The position numbers and the translations under genes are program-made. Source: Vibrio taketomensis (GTDB lineage: Bacteria; Pseudomonadota; Gammaproteobacteria; Enterobacterales; Vibrionaceae). Taken from it: 64,000 bases of DNA. A model generated the notes under the pieces. That model saw nothing but the letters and a program-made list of their open reading frames with translations, searched no databases and had not been told where the DNA came from. Location: NCBI RefSeq assembly GCF_009938165.1, contig NZ_AP019650.1:1054001-1118000 (forward strand), read 5' to 3'. Below, piece after piece: positions 26,626 to 35,974 of the stretch. Positions within the stretch are counted from its first letter, which is position 1; the number at the start of each line of letters is the position of its first letter.

Positions 26626-27423
26626 ATGAAATTCCCAACTTCACTTCCAGCGGCTCATCAAACCGTACTTGAACACATTATTGCGACGCTATCTCAAGAC
26701 TCTCGTATTTGCGGGCTGGGTTGTAGCGGCTCTTATGCTTCTAACACCATGGATCAATTCAGTGATCTTGATATTGTGATTGCGATCGAACCTGAGCACT
26801 ACCCGCAGGTAATGGCAGAACGCTTTACGATCTTAAATCAATTTGATGCCATGCTGGCTGCTTTTACCGGTGAGCATGTGGGTGAGCCACGCCTGATTAT
26901 ATCGCTATTTGCTGGCAGTGATTTGGTGCATGTAGACTTTAAGTTTGTCTCTTTGCCAGATGCCGCCACGCGTGTTGATGACACGCAAGTTGTTTGGCAA
27001 CGTGGCACTATGCTCAGCGATGTATTTGCGACGGCCAAACCTCACTACCCTCAACCAAACCCAAAATGGATTGAAGATCGTTTTTGGATTTGGACCCATT
27101 ACGCCGCAACAAAAATCGCTCGTGGTGAATACTTCGAAGCTCTGGAGTTTCTTTCGTTCTTACGCCAAAACGTTCTTTCACCACTGGCGCTACAACAAGC
27201 AGGGTTAACCCCTTCAGGTGTGCGCACTCTTGAGAAAAGACTGCCGTTATTTGCCGAGAAGCTGCTGAAAACTGTCGCTCTACCTGAGAAAGCCGCATTA
27301 TTGAGCGCCCTTGAACATTGCGTCACGATCTACTTGGAATTGCGCGAAAATGAAGACGTTATGATTAACGATGCTGCGAAAGCGGCGAGTTTAAAATATC
27401 TTGCTGCAATTGAGTCACTCTGA
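26626..27423 (+). CDS. Nucleotidyltransferase-domain protein (aminoglycoside adenylyltransferase-like)
   Basis: A 265-residue cytosolic protein opening with a DNA-polymerase-beta-type nucleotidyltransferase motif: CSGSYASNTMDQFSDLDIVI (about residues 34-53), with the two metal-binding Asp residues, and a third acidic residue in VHVDFKF (about 105). The C-terminal half (about 150-265) is helical. The pattern resembles standalone nucleotidyltransferases related to ANT-type antibiotic-modifying enzymes, but the substrate is not known and resistance should not be assumed. It is a single gene convergent with the phosphoribosyltransferase operon. Confidence 0.75.
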   Translation: MKFPTSLPAAHQTVLEHIIATLSQDSRICGLGCSGSYASNTMDQFSDLDIVIAIEPEHYPQVMAERFTILNQFDAMLAAFTGEHVGEPRLIISLFAGSDLVHVDFKFVSLPDAATRVDDTQVVWQRGTMLSDVFATAKPHYPQPNPKWIEDRFWIWTHYAATKIARGEYFEALEFLSFLRQNVLSPLALQQAGLTPSGVRTLEKRLPLFAEKLLKTVALPEKAALLSALEHCVTIYLELRENEDVMINDAAKAASLKYLAAIESL

Positions 27424-27471
27424 GCTCACATAACCAATCACGGTAAAGACAAGAAAACGCTAAAAATCGAC

Positions 27472-27555
27472 ACCAAAGTGGTCAAGCATGGTATTTCGCC
27501 TTTCAGGAGCATAAACAACATGGTCGGGGAGACCTTTAAGCTCAGCCACTTTGGT
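27472..27555. other. 10-bp perfect inverted repeat with long loop in a convergent intergenic region
   Basis: ACCAAAGTGG at 27472-27481 and CCACTTTGGT at 27546-27555, separated by 64 bases, between convergent genes. It may form a loose stem acting on both transcripts; no compact terminator is seen here. Confidence 0.4.
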
Positions 27556-27563
27556 AAATCGGA

Positions 27564-28118
27564 TTATTTCACTAGCTTAGAAACGTAAGGCACGTTTCTT
27601 AGCTTGTCTTGCCACGGCAAACCATAACCTACTAGTAAGTCATCATTTGGCATTTCGTAAGCAAAATATTGTGTGACCGGAATATCCACTCGGCCGGGTT
27701 TAACAAACAAGGTCGCGATAGAGAGAGACTTCACTGCGTAGTTGGTCGCCAAGTGCTCGATGAGACGTTTCATCGTGCCACCTGATTCAATCGCATCATC
27801 AATCACAATCACATCTTTGCCGGTAACATCAATATTACTGTGGTAGACAATCTGCGACATATTGTTGCGATCACCCGGAGTATGTGGGCAGGAAATGTAG
27901 TCGATCTCAATATCAAAGTTCAGCTTACGAACTAAGTCTGCTGTAAACAGAATTCCACCAGGAACAACACTGATAATGACCGCCTGAGAAAAAGTTTGAT
28001 TGAGCATGTGCGCAACCTTCTCAACTCCGGCTTCAATTTGCTCAGTACTCAATACCAAATCACCAATATGTTGAGTCATTGTTGATTGACTCAATGCACC
28101 ACCGCCAGACACTGTCAT
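27564..28118 (-). CDS. Purine-type phosphoribosyltransferase
   Basis: A 184-residue type I PRTase. The PRPP loop VIVIDDAIESGGTMKRLIEHL lies at about residues 103-123, and VISVVPGGILFTADLVRKL is the PPi loop region. It resembles hypoxanthine/xanthine phosphoribosyltransferases, which convert a base plus PRPP to the nucleotide. The start ATG 28118 has an AAGGA site 7 bases upstream. It follows an MFS carrier by 3 bases, so uptake and salvage of the same base is a reasonable inference; the base itself cannot be named. Confidence 0.78.
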   Translation of the reverse strand: MTVSGGGALSQSTMTQHIGDLVLSTEQIEAGVEKVAHMLNQTFSQAVIISVVPGGILFTADLVRKLNFDIEIDYISCPHTPGDRNNMSQIVYHSNIDVTGKDVIVIDDAIESGGTMKRLIEHLATNYAVKSLSIATLFVKPGRVDIPVTQYFAYEMPNDDLLVGYGLPWQDKLRNVPYVSKLVK

Positions 28119-28121
28119 AAA

Positions 28122-29312
28122 TTATCCTTGTTGTTTTGCGAGTTTTATTTGCGCTTGATGCTGACGAACTAAACGCTCACTCATGACAATCATCAAAACG
28201 CTCATAACGACTAATAAATAAGGGAATAGAGCAAACGAAACGTTACCCATTAACAAGCCTATCATTGGCGGAACAAGCGTAACGCCGGTATAAGCCGTAG
28301 CCATCGATAAGCCAATTACCGCTTGTGAGGCCTGCTTACCAAACCGTTTTGGTGTTAGGTGAATCGTGTTGGGATAAATTGGCGCACAACCTAAGCCAAT
28401 CAGTAGCAGTGCCATTTGGTTTATCGTGGTTGAAACAGGCACGAGTAATACCAACACCCCAACTAAAATGGTTACAACCCCAAAACGGATGAGATGTTCT
28501 TCTTTCACTCGTGATGCCAACACACCACAAATAAAACGACCCACGGTAATACCTAGATAGTAGACAGCAGTCCAAAATGCAGCATCGACCGCGGATACAC
28601 CTTTAATCACGGTTAAATAACTTGCCGCCCAAAGACCTGTACCCGCCTCTAACGAACAGTAACAACCAAATAGGATCAGCTGCTTCTTAACACCCTCAAT
28701 TTTCAGCGCTTGACGATTAGAGAGCAGCGATAATGATTCTTGATCATCATCTCCTGTATGGGTAGTAAAGGTGCCTTTTTTCCACAATGGCAAAGTTGCA
28801 AACAATGCCACCACCAGCACAAACTGCAGCGCTGCCAGTGTCGCATAACCATAGCGCCAACCGCCCTCTAATGTTAGATAGGTGGCCATTACTAAAGGCC
28901 CGGCAGTCGCGCCTACGCCCCAGAATGAATGCAGGTAGTTCATGTGTTTCGCTTGGTAATGCAACGCGACAAAATTGTTTAACGCCGCATCGACAGCCCC
29001 CGCGCCTAACCCTAAAGGAATCGCTAACAAAATTAGCGCTAACACGTAGTTTGAGAAGCTAAAACCAAGTAGCGCAATCGCGGTCATCACCACACTGACA
29101 GCAACAACTTTCCCAGTACCAAAACGGTCGATAACTTTGGTCGCTAATAAGCTAGAAATGACGGTACCAGAGGTGATCACAATTGATACCACCCCAGCAA
29201 ATTCAAGGCTGGCATTGAGATCTTTACTGATCACCGGCCAAGAGGAACCAAGCACAGCATCAGGCAAGCCTAAGCTGATAAACGCCAAATAGATAATGAC
29301 AAGTAGCAACAT
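28122..29312 (-). CDS. MFS transporter, likely purine base or nucleoside-related
   Basis: A 396-residue, 12-segment inner-membrane carrier: LAFISLGLPDAVLGSSWPVI opens segment 1, ATKVIDRFGTGKVVAV is the MFS loop 2-3 motif, and GLGAGAVDAALNNFVALHY is in segment 4. A hydrophilic loop lies at about 185-215. This LPDA-type N-terminus is common in FHS-like MFS proteins of unknown substrate. The direct neighbour is a phosphoribosyltransferase, so a base substrate is inferred. It diverges from an AraC-type regulator that probably controls the pair. Confidence 0.8.
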   Translation of the reverse strand: MLLLVIIYLAFISLGLPDAVLGSSWPVISKDLNASLEFAGVVSIVITSGTVISSLLATKVIDRFGTGKVVAVSVVMTAIALLGFSFSNYVLALILLAIPLGLGAGAVDAALNNFVALHYQAKHMNYLHSFWGVGATAGPLVMATYLTLEGGWRYGYATLAALQFVLVVALFATLPLWKKGTFTTHTGDDDQESLSLLSNRQALKIEGVKKQLILFGCYCSLEAGTGLWAASYLTVIKGVSAVDAAFWTAVYYLGITVGRFICGVLASRVKEEHLIRFGVVTILVGVLVLLVPVSTTINQMALLLIGLGCAPIYPNTIHLTPKRFGKQASQAVIGLSMATAYTGVTLVPPMIGLLMGNVSFALFPYLLVVMSVLMIVMSERLVRQHQAQIKLAKQQG

Positions 29313-29417
29313 ACGTAAAATGAGAGTTAATCAAAAGAATAGGTAAGATACTGCTAAATTCTTGATAAAATATGGCTATACTGCTCAGAAATATAACGAT
29401 CCTATCAGAATGCAGAT

Positions 29418-30308
29418 ATGCAGATTTATCACATTAAAACCGATGAGCAAGGAAAAGAGCTCACTGTGCATGGCTCCAATGACTTTCCTTGTGCGGTATA
29501 TGATGAAAAATTTTCTGAATTTCTCAACGGTGAAGTGCCTTGGCATTGGCATCAAGAAATTGAGATTGTACTCGTCGTCGCGGGTGCTACTAAATTGGAA
29601 TGCATCGGCTCAAGTGACGTTGTCACACAAGGCGATGTAATCTTAGTTAACTCCGGAGCCCTGCACAAGTTAACCAATGAATCTGCAGAGGATTGTCATA
29701 TTCTCAATGTGGTCTTTGATCCTAAACTGCTCGGTGGAGCGCACTTTAGCCGCATCTATCAAAAGTATGTCTCACCGATTATTCACAACGCTGAGTTTAC
29801 GTTTTTCAAATTTTCAGCAAGTGTTGAATGGCAACAACAGGTTATTTCTATCCTTAAGCAAGCATTCGTCGCTTGGCAACACACTCGACCGGGCTATGAG
29901 TTAATCCTCACTCAATCACTCATGCAATGCTGGCAACTACTTTGCGAAAACCAGCCAAATTTATTGGTAGTAAAGCAGGTCTCACCGACGAAAGAAAAAC
30001 GCATTCAGACCATGTTGCAATTTATCCATTGTCATTTTACTGAAGACATTTCCGTTCAAGCCATTGGTCAATCTGCCAACATCAGCGCCAGTGAATGTTT
30101 TCGCCTATTTCGCACCGCCCTACATTCCACCCCAAATGGCTACTTGCTTAACTATCGCCTGCGTCACGCTTCGTCGCTACTGCTTGAAACCAACCTGCCA
30201 ATTACCGATGTTGCTCAGCAGAGTGGTTTTAATTGCTCAGCCTACTTTGGTAAAAAATTTCGAGCCGCCTACCAGAGGGCACCAAAGCAATATAGAGTCC
30301 AAGTGTAA
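29418..30308 (+). CDS. AraC-family regulator with cupin N-terminal domain
   Basis: A 296-residue regulator. The N-terminal cupin (about 35-90: WHWHQEIEIVLVVAGATKLE, QGDVILVNSGALHKL) binds an effector, and the C-terminal HTH pair lies at about 195-290 (ISVQAIGQSANISASECFRLF, PITDVAQQSGFNCSAYFGKKF). No convincing ribosome-binding site is visible; the start is the ATG that opens the cupin. The position divergent from the MFS-PRTase pair suggests it regulates them. Confidence 0.82.
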   Translation: MQIYHIKTDEQGKELTVHGSNDFPCAVYDEKFSEFLNGEVPWHWHQEIEIVLVVAGATKLECIGSSDVVTQGDVILVNSGALHKLTNESAEDCHILNVVFDPKLLGGAHFSRIYQKYVSPIIHNAEFTFFKFSASVEWQQQVISILKQAFVAWQHTRPGYELILTQSLMQCWQLLCENQPNLLVVKQVSPTKEKRIQTMLQFIHCHFTEDISVQAIGQSANISASECFRLFRTALHSTPNGYLLNYRLRHASSLLLETNLPITDVAQQSGFNCSAYFGKKFRAAYQRAPKQYRVQV

Positions 30309-30372
30309 GTGTTTGCTTACTTACCCTTGTTAACATTCAGCGTTTGCATGCATTTACTCCAAGTGCACTCAG

Positions 30373-30666
30373 TTAGATACATAACATACTACGAATGATT
30401 TGATGCGCCTCTTCAACCTCAGACAATTGGCCAGAGGTGATGACATCGAGTGGTTTGCGGCCGTGAAAGAAAACGCTTTTGCTCGCCGTTTTAAGAAATT
30501 GCCTTTTGGCATTCAAATCTGGATAGAGCAATTGCAAACACTCTTCAATCGCGATGATATGTTTGGCTTGATCCAAGTCCAACTGACTCGCCACTAAGGT
30601 ATTGACTGTATTTTCAGACACACCCCAATCACGCAAAATGTTAGCCGCATAGTTGATCGTATTCAT
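30373..30666 (-). CDS. Small MbcA/ParS/Xre-type antitoxin-domain protein without a toxin partner
   Basis: A 97-residue protein (ATG 30666, GAGGT upstream). The C-terminal half (about 50-97) fits the MbcA/ParS/Xre antitoxin toxin-binding domain: ...SVFFHGRKPLDVITSGQLSEVEEAHQIIRSM (in pieces, about 65-95). No RES-family toxin ORF lies on either side; the flanking genes are an AraC regulator and a quinone reductase. It may be an orphan or a regulator in its own right. The assignment is by motif only. Confidence 0.6.
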   Translation of the reverse strand: MNTINYAANILRDWGVSENTVNTLVASQLDLDQAKHIIAIEECLQLLYPDLNAKRQFLKTASKSVFFHGRKPLDVITSGQLSEVEEAHQIIRSMLCI

Positions 30667-30709
30667 CACTACCTCTTGCCGTGTTTCAATTTATATCAAC
30701 GAGGCAATA

Positions 30710-31378
30710 TCAATACTGCCCTACTTCAATGGCTGACTCAGAGAATATGGTTTTTAGACGTTCACCATAACGCGTCAACTCATCGACTCGCTGTTGTTCA
30801 GACATACGTGCTGGACCAAACACTTTCTGTGGAGCGAGCACGGAGAAACCCGTAAACTCCAATATTCCTCGATGAATGGGGCGTAAAATCGCATCAAGAT
30901 CGCCGTTCCAACCATCTTTGACATAGATTTCTTCTGGCCCGCCCATCGTGACACTTAACATAGCTTTTTTGCCTTTAAAGACACCATTTTCATAAAAACG
31001 GCCGCCGCCATACACTCGCCCCATGGCAAAAACTCGGTCAACCCAACCCTTCAACATCGCGGGTAAACCAAACCACCACAACGGGAATTGGAAAATAACC
31101 AAATCACTCCACTCAAGCTTTTCTATTTCTGCTTCAATGTCGACAGAAAAGCCGTCATGTTCTGCGGCATGCATTTCTTCAAGCTGTTGTTTGAAGAATT
31201 CTGTATCTTGAGTTTGAGTAAAATTGTGTCGACCAGAAACTGGATTGAAATTCATCGCATGCAAATCCGACGTTTTTACCTCATGCCCAGCACTTTTCAA
31301 TGTCTCAACAGTACGCTGGAACATAGCGCCATTAAAACTCTGTGGTTCAGGGTGCCAGTAAACAACTAATACATTCAT
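30710..31378 (-). CDS. NAD(P)H-quinone oxidoreductase, flavodoxin-like fold
   Basis: A 222-residue FMN/FAD enzyme of the NQO1/MdaB/KefF family that reduces quinones in two-electron steps. It has the opening strand MNVLVVYWHPEPQSFNGAMF, the cofactor-binding VIFQFPLWWFGLPAMLKGWVDRVF, and AMLSVTMGG. ATG 31378, with GGAG upstream, is the start; the longer frame has no similarity. It diverges from a LysR-type gene whose product is the likely regulator. Confidence 0.87.
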   Translation of the reverse strand: MNVLVVYWHPEPQSFNGAMFQRTVETLKSAGHEVKTSDLHAMNFNPVSGRHNFTQTQDTEFFKQQLEEMHAAEHDGFSVDIEAEIEKLEWSDLVIFQFPLWWFGLPAMLKGWVDRVFAMGRVYGGGRFYENGVFKGKKAMLSVTMGGPEEIYVKDGWNGDLDAILRPIHRGILEFTGFSVLAPQKVFGPARMSEQQRVDELTRYGERLKTIFSESAIEVGQY

Positions 31379-31439
31379 GTGCCTTCTCCAGTAATTGAAT
31401 AATCTTTGCTTGCTTGACCATAGTATTGACCAAACCATT

Positions 31440-31472
31440 GTTAACTTGTAGTGTGCATTTACTTACAGTTAA
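31440..31472. promoter_or_regulatory. Candidate LysR operator in the quinone-reductase control region
   Basis: GTTAAC at 31440-31445 and again at 31467-31472 frame TTGTA...TTACA in a roughly symmetrical arrangement between the divergent genes, where LysR regulators bind. Symmetry is imperfect. Confidence 0.35.
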
Positions 31473-31487
31473 CATAACCAAAAGTTA

Positions 31488-32390
31488 ATGAAATCACTGC
31501 CAAGCCAATTACCCATTTTTATTCAAGTTGCCAAAAGTGGCAGCTTTGCCAGTGCAGCTCGAGCACTTGGTATTTCTGCCCCTGCGGTAAGTAAAGCCAT
31601 CACCAAATTAGAAGATGACTGGCAAGTGAAACTGTTCTTTCGCTCCTCACACTCGTTAAGTCTGACGCAAACAGGTCAGCAACTCGTTGATATTTTGTCA
31701 CCCTCAATGGCGTTAATTCAAAACACTATTGAGCAAATATCCGATGCCACTCAAAGTGCCGGCGGCACGATTAAAATCAACTTACCAGCCAGTTCGATTG
31801 GTCAAGAGCATATTCTCCCTCTTATCCTCGAGTTTATGGCGCTCTACCCCAAAATAACCTGTGATCTGCACTTTGATGATCGTAACGTGGATCTTGTTGA
31901 GCATGGGTTTGATTTGGGAATTGGGGTCGCGATCAACCAAGACTCCCGCTTAGTGGCCCGACCGTTACTTGTTCAAGATATCGGTATATACGCATCGCCT
32001 GCATACCTTGACCAATTTGGGGAACCCTCAACCATTGCGGAGCTGGCTAACCACCGTTGCATTCCCGTTCGTTCTCTCACGACGGGACGTTTTCATAATT
32101 GGCGTATCAAAGAAAATGATCATGCGAAGTTACTCACTCCGAGTGGCAACTTAATCGTCAATAATTTCGCTGCAGCGAAAAACGCCACGCTCGCAGGCGC
32201 TGGAATTTCCATGCTCGGTAGTTGGATGTTTCGAGATGAGATCGCCAGTGGCGCTATTAGACCTATTTTGCAGCCATTTTGGGGAGAACCGACCACTATC
32301 TGGGGTTATTATTCATCCAGAGAATACTTACCAATGCGCGTAAGATTGTTGATTGACTATCTCGTCGAGAACATAGAAAGGATGGCCTAA
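31488..32390 (+). CDS. LysR-family regulator divergent from the quinone reductase
   Basis: A 300-residue LysR-type protein with the HTH at about 5-62 (LPIFIQVAKSGSFASAARAL, SAPAVSKAITKLEDDW, SLTQTGQQL) and an effector-binding domain (about 90-295: GTIKINLPASSIGQEHILPL, VDLVEHGFDLGIG). The 109-base gap to the quinone reductase start, with GTTAAC repeats, suggests regulation of that gene, a common pairing. Confidence 0.87.
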   Translation: MKSLPSQLPIFIQVAKSGSFASAARALGISAPAVSKAITKLEDDWQVKLFFRSSHSLSLTQTGQQLVDILSPSMALIQNTIEQISDATQSAGGTIKINLPASSIGQEHILPLILEFMALYPKITCDLHFDDRNVDLVEHGFDLGIGVAINQDSRLVARPLLVQDIGIYASPAYLDQFGEPSTIAELANHRCIPVRSLTTGRFHNWRIKENDHAKLLTPSGNLIVNNFAAAKNATLAGAGISMLGSWMFRDEIASGAIRPILQPFWGEPTTIWGYYSSREYLPMRVRLLIDYLVENIERMA

Positions 32391-32716
32391 GCATCGGGAT
32401 AAACGACGCGATTCTCGTCGGAGTGGGATCAGTCTCTGTATCTGATAAGAACACCATTGTTCGTTACTTGACCACACCAATCAAAAACGCTTACTATCTC
32501 GCCATCACCTCATTTGGAGTTTACGCCATCATGGAAATCTAAGCCTGTCGTCCATTTCACTTTTATTTTTTTGGATATACAGGGTTAGTAGGCGTAGCTC
32601 ACTTTCCGCTATTGATTTGCAAATTGACTGCTTTACACGAAGACTCGTGGATTTTTGCATCATTCAAATACCAACGTTAGCTGCGGCTGTTGTCCCTGTC
32701 ATACAGGAGGCAAACT
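32391..32716 (+). other. Gap holding a possible coding remnant
   Basis: A frame from GTG 32423 to TAA 32542 gives 39 residues (KNTIVRYLTTPIKNAYYLAI, then TSFGVYAIMEI) with protein-like composition but no ribosome-binding site, so it may be the tail of a lost gene. The remainder up to the AGGAGG site before 32717 holds AT-rich promoter-like sequence but no clear hexamer pair. Confidence 0.25.
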
Positions 32717-34284
32717 ATGCCAACATTACAAGCGATGAATATCAGCCATCAATTCGACAACGGCGATACGCTGTTCTCTCAAATCTCATGCTCTATGACC
32801 AAATCACGTGTCGGCCTGGTTGGGCGGAACGGGGTCGGAAAATCGCTATTTTCCGCTATCTTGTTGGGCGAACTCATGCCATCAAGCGGCGTGGTCAACT
32901 CGCCAAGCTCTTTTGCCATTTATCGTCAGCAAGCATCGCACCTATTGCAAAGCAAATTATCAATCGCTGAGTATTTGGGTAAAGATGCCATTCTCAACGC
33001 TATCCATCAGGTTGAATCTGGTGATTGCAACGAGCATTGGTTTGACCTGATTGGTGATGAGTGGGATTTAGGATCTCGCCTTAAAAAGCAGTTGGTTGAT
33101 ATGAAGCTGCCAAGCGACCCTCACTTTCCTTGTGCGCAACTTAGCGGCGGCCAACTAGCACGTTTACAGCTCTGGCAACTGTTTGAACAGCATGTAGATC
33201 TATTGGTACTTGATGAGCCATCTAACCACCTTGATCGCGAGAGCAAACAATGGCTGATTGAGCGAATACATCAATTTGACGGGGCGATTCTACTGATTAG
33301 CCACGACCGCCAATTACTACGCGAAATGGACGAAATTTGGAGCTTTCTGGATTAGGGCTGAAAGTGTTTGGTGGTAATTATGATGATTACGCCAAACAGA
33401 AAAATATTGAATTACAAGCGGTAGAGCGCCAACTCGCCACGATTGCCAAAGACAAAAAGCAACTTGCAGAACAAGCTCAACGCAATCATGAAAAAGCACA
33501 ACAAAGAGCCGCACAAGGTAACAAAGCACGCAAAGATGGGAGCCAACCGAAAATACTGCTCGACGCCAAAAAAGATAAAGCTACTGCTGGCGTATCAAAC
33601 CGCCTCAAGAACGAGCAGTTGCGCCATGCTAATCTGCAACAAAAAGAGCAAAGCCTCATCGTGCGCAAAGAGCAGCTAAAAACACAAAAAATCTACCTAA
33701 CAACGGGGGAAAGCAGTTCAAAGCAGGTCATTTCGCTACTCGAGGCACAACTTACCTATGGCCGTACATCACCGATTAGCTTACAAATTTCCGCCAACGA
33801 AAAGACCCACCTCACCGGAGAGAATGGCTGCGGTAAATCAACGCTACTTAAAACTCTGCTTGGTGATGTCTCGCTTTGCAACGGAGAGCTCAAGGTCAAC
33901 ACTCCACTCTATTATCTTGACCAACATTTTGCGGTGGTTTCACCAGGGTTATCTTTGCTCGAGAACTTATTGCACCATTGCCAAGGCATCATAGAAAGCG
34001 AAGCTCGAACTCTGTTGGCTGGCATTGGGTTTCGTCGAGATAACGTGTTTCGCCTCGGTGAGCAATTAAGTGGTGGGGAAAAAATGAAGCTTGCGATGCT
34101 GATCGTTAGCCACCAGCCAAGCAAGCCGCTGCTGTTACTCGATGAGCCAGACAATCACCTCGATATTGACGGCAAAACAATCCTAGCCCGTGCACTAAAA
34201 GAGTATTGCGGCGGCTTTATCCTGATTAGCCACGATCAAGATTTTGCAGAGGAGTCAGGAATCACAAAGGTCGTTCAACTATAA
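32717..34284 (+). CDS. ABC-F ATPase, interrupted by a likely homopolymer frameshift
   Basis: A soluble protein of about 522 residues with two ABC domains and no membrane part, as in ribosome-associated ABC-F factors. Domain 1 (about 5-205) has Walker A GRNGVGKS, signature LSGGQLARLQL, and LLVLDEPSNHLD. A charged linker (about 215-310, Gln/Lys-rich) follows. Domain 2 has [22 protein letters not shown] and LLLLDEPDNHLDI. The start is ATG 32717 with a perfect AGGAGG. The frame breaks at about 33342: the conserved MDEIWELSGLGL... is restored if TTTGGAGC is read as TTTGGGAGC, one G longer. A terminator follows. The cognate role (antibiotic protection or translation factor) cannot be decided. Confidence 0.82.
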
Positions 34285-34318
34285 CCGGCAAATAGAGCAA
34301 ATAACTCCGTTCAGACCA

Positions 34319-34358
34319 TTGGCAAAGCGACTCAATTGGTGAGCTTTGCCAAATTTTT
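34319..34358 (+). terminator. Intrinsic terminator after the ABC-F gene
   Basis: TTGGCAAAGC / GCTTTGCCAA with a 14-base loop, then ATTTTT, 35 bases after the stop. Confidence 0.82.
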
Positions 34359-34400
34359 CACTTCAAGATTCAATAGTCATGCTTGATTCGTTCAGCGCAT

Positions 34401-34419
34401 GACAAATAGGACATTTGTC
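34401..34419. other. Palindrome in the ABC-F to hypothetical-gene gap
   Basis: GACAAAT, 5 bases, ATTTGTC: a perfect 7-bp inverted repeat about 150 bases upstream of the next gene. It may be an operator; no regulator is adjacent. Confidence 0.4.
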
Positions 34420-34565
34420 CCAAGTGACGGTTATTTTGATAAAACAAGAATTGTGTCACGCAAGGAAAGGGGCATGAAAGCCTAAATCATTAACTCCGCT
34501 TAACGGCTATCCCCAATTAGCCAAGTGTTCTATGATGAAAGGAAATAACAAACCAAAAGAAAAAC

Positions 34566-35078
34566 ATGACTTCTGCTCAACCGCATAACGAAGAGTTTCA
34601 CTCAACCTCTGTCGATAAAATCATTCGAGCCTACAACGGCGAAGTGTATGGCATCGCATTTTTTGAGTACTTCCTTGCTCACTATCCACACCCTTCCAAT
34701 CGCGTACTTTGGCAAAAGCTAATCGAGATAGAAAAGCTCACTGCTGATATTCTGCATAGTTGGTTAACCACGTCAGACGTAACCTTTGAGACCGATCCAA
34801 AATCCATGCAGCACAAAGGTCAGCTTGAAGCAGAGCAATGGATAAACCTTCCTTGGGAAGATCTCATCGATACATTGCTACCTTGGATTGAGCCATACGA
34901 AAACATGTATTGCCAATGGGAAGATACCGCACACGAACATCGCCAAATTTTCACCATAATCGCTGAGCATGAAACCGCCATTTTCCATTGTTGGCAGCAA
35001 GAGCAACAAGGTAAAAATGGAATTGAAGCGCTCAAAGCGTTTATTGATAGATACACTCAACGCGACGATGACGCTTAA
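34566..35078 (+). CDS. Hypothetical all-helical protein
   Basis: A 170-residue cytosolic protein without signal or membrane segment. It looks helical, with acidic and His residues spaced as in diiron four-helix proteins: E.YGIAFFEYFLAHYP (about 26-41), LIEIEKLTADILHSWL (about 52-67) and HEHRQIFTIIAEHETAIFHCW (about 124-144). Resemblance to ferritin-like folds is only a pattern impression. It lies between an ABC-F terminator and the convergent murR. Confidence 0.6.
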   Translation: MTSAQPHNEEFHSTSVDKIIRAYNGEVYGIAFFEYFLAHYPHPSNRVLWQKLIEIEKLTADILHSWLTTSDVTFETDPKSMQHKGQLEAEQWINLPWEDLIDTLLPWIEPYENMYCQWEDTAHEHRQIFTIIAEHETAIFHCWQQEQQGKNGIEALKAFIDRYTQRDDDA

Positions 35079-35090
35079 GATCTTACCGAG

Positions 35091-35939
35091 TTAACTCAAC
35101 AAACGAATGTGCGACGCGATATCTTGAATCATCTCTTGTCCTGAGTCTCCGCGCTGTTTCACTAAGCTGATAAACAGCGCATCAGTAATCACATTTTGTG
35201 CGGTACGCGCGATCATCGAAGAGGCGCGATGTTGTGATTCATCGGCGATAGTTTCTAGACAAATATCCGCAATATTACGTAGCTCACTTGCCGTTGGTGA
35301 GGTAAAAGCGATCACTCTCGCCCCTTTCTCCTTGGCCGCGTGGGCAGCGGCATTAATTTCTTTGGTCTCACCAAGAAACGAAATCACGATTTGCACATCG
35401 TTTGGTGTGAGCGTGTGTGCGATGCCAATTTGCACATGGCTATCAAATTCCATCGTTACGCCGATACCGAGTTTGATCAGCTTATACGCTAAATCTTTTC
35501 CAGAAAGCGCTGAGCCGCCCATGCCGACAATTTGTACTCTCGATGCATGATTCACCCACTCAACGACAGTCTCAAACTTATCACTAATTAGTGCATGGCT
35601 AGTTTGAAAAATGGCTTCTGATTTCGCGGCGATCAGCTTTTGAATGATGGTCGATGTCGAATCGTCATTAGTAATATTGGTATGAAGTGGCGAGTTTTGA
35701 ATGGCGCTTTTTCTACTGAGTTCTTCGATTAATCCCTGTTTAAACTGACTAAAACCTGAAAAACCGATCTTCTGGGTAAATTTAACAATACTCGATTGGC
35801 TGACGTTAATCTTCGCTGCCAATTCTTGGCTGGTGAGATGAAGCACTTGCTCTGGCTCTGTCACAATCCAATCAGCAATCTTTCTACCACTTGCTGACAA
35901 TTTATCGCGGTTAATTAGAATTTTGTGAGTGATCGACAT
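35091..35939 (-). CDS. murR: RpiR/MurR-family repressor of MurNAc genes
   Basis: A 282-residue regulator: an N-terminal HTH (about 1-77: LTSQELAAKINVSQSSIVKFTQKIGF) and a SIS sugar-phosphate-binding domain (about 120-250: VQIVGMGGSALSGKDLAYKL, VISFLGETKEINAAAHAAKEKGARV). ATG 35939, with GAGAGG upstream, is used. Divergent from murQ-murP across a 230-base region containing two GGAAT/ATTCC palindromes, it should respond to MurNAc-6-phosphate as in E. coli. Confidence 0.85.
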   Translation of the reverse strand: MSITHKILINRDKLSASGRKIADWIVTEPEQVLHLTSQELAAKINVSQSSIVKFTQKIGFSGFSQFKQGLIEELSRKSAIQNSPLHTNITNDDSTSTIIQKLIAAKSEAIFQTSHALISDKFETVVEWVNHASRVQIVGMGGSALSGKDLAYKLIKLGIGVTMEFDSHVQIGIAHTLTPNDVQIVISFLGETKEINAAAHAAKEKGARVIAFTSPTASELRNIADICLETIADESQHRASSMIARTAQNVITDALFISLVKQRGDSGQEMIQDIASHIRLLS

Positions 35940-35959
35940 CACAGCCTCTCAATAATGAA

Positions 35960-35974
35960 GGAATTAACTATTCC
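35960..35974. promoter_or_regulatory. Candidate MurR operator, murR side
   Basis: GGAAT, 5 bases, ATTCC, 20 bases upstream of the murR start. It shares its arms with the stronger palindrome at 36059-36093, consistent with autoregulation. Confidence 0.5.

Noticed and set aside
26626..27423. Nucleotidyltransferase as an aminoglycoside-resistance gene
   Set aside because: Only the general nucleotidyltransferase motif is visible; no resistance-gene context or specific signature supports the claim.
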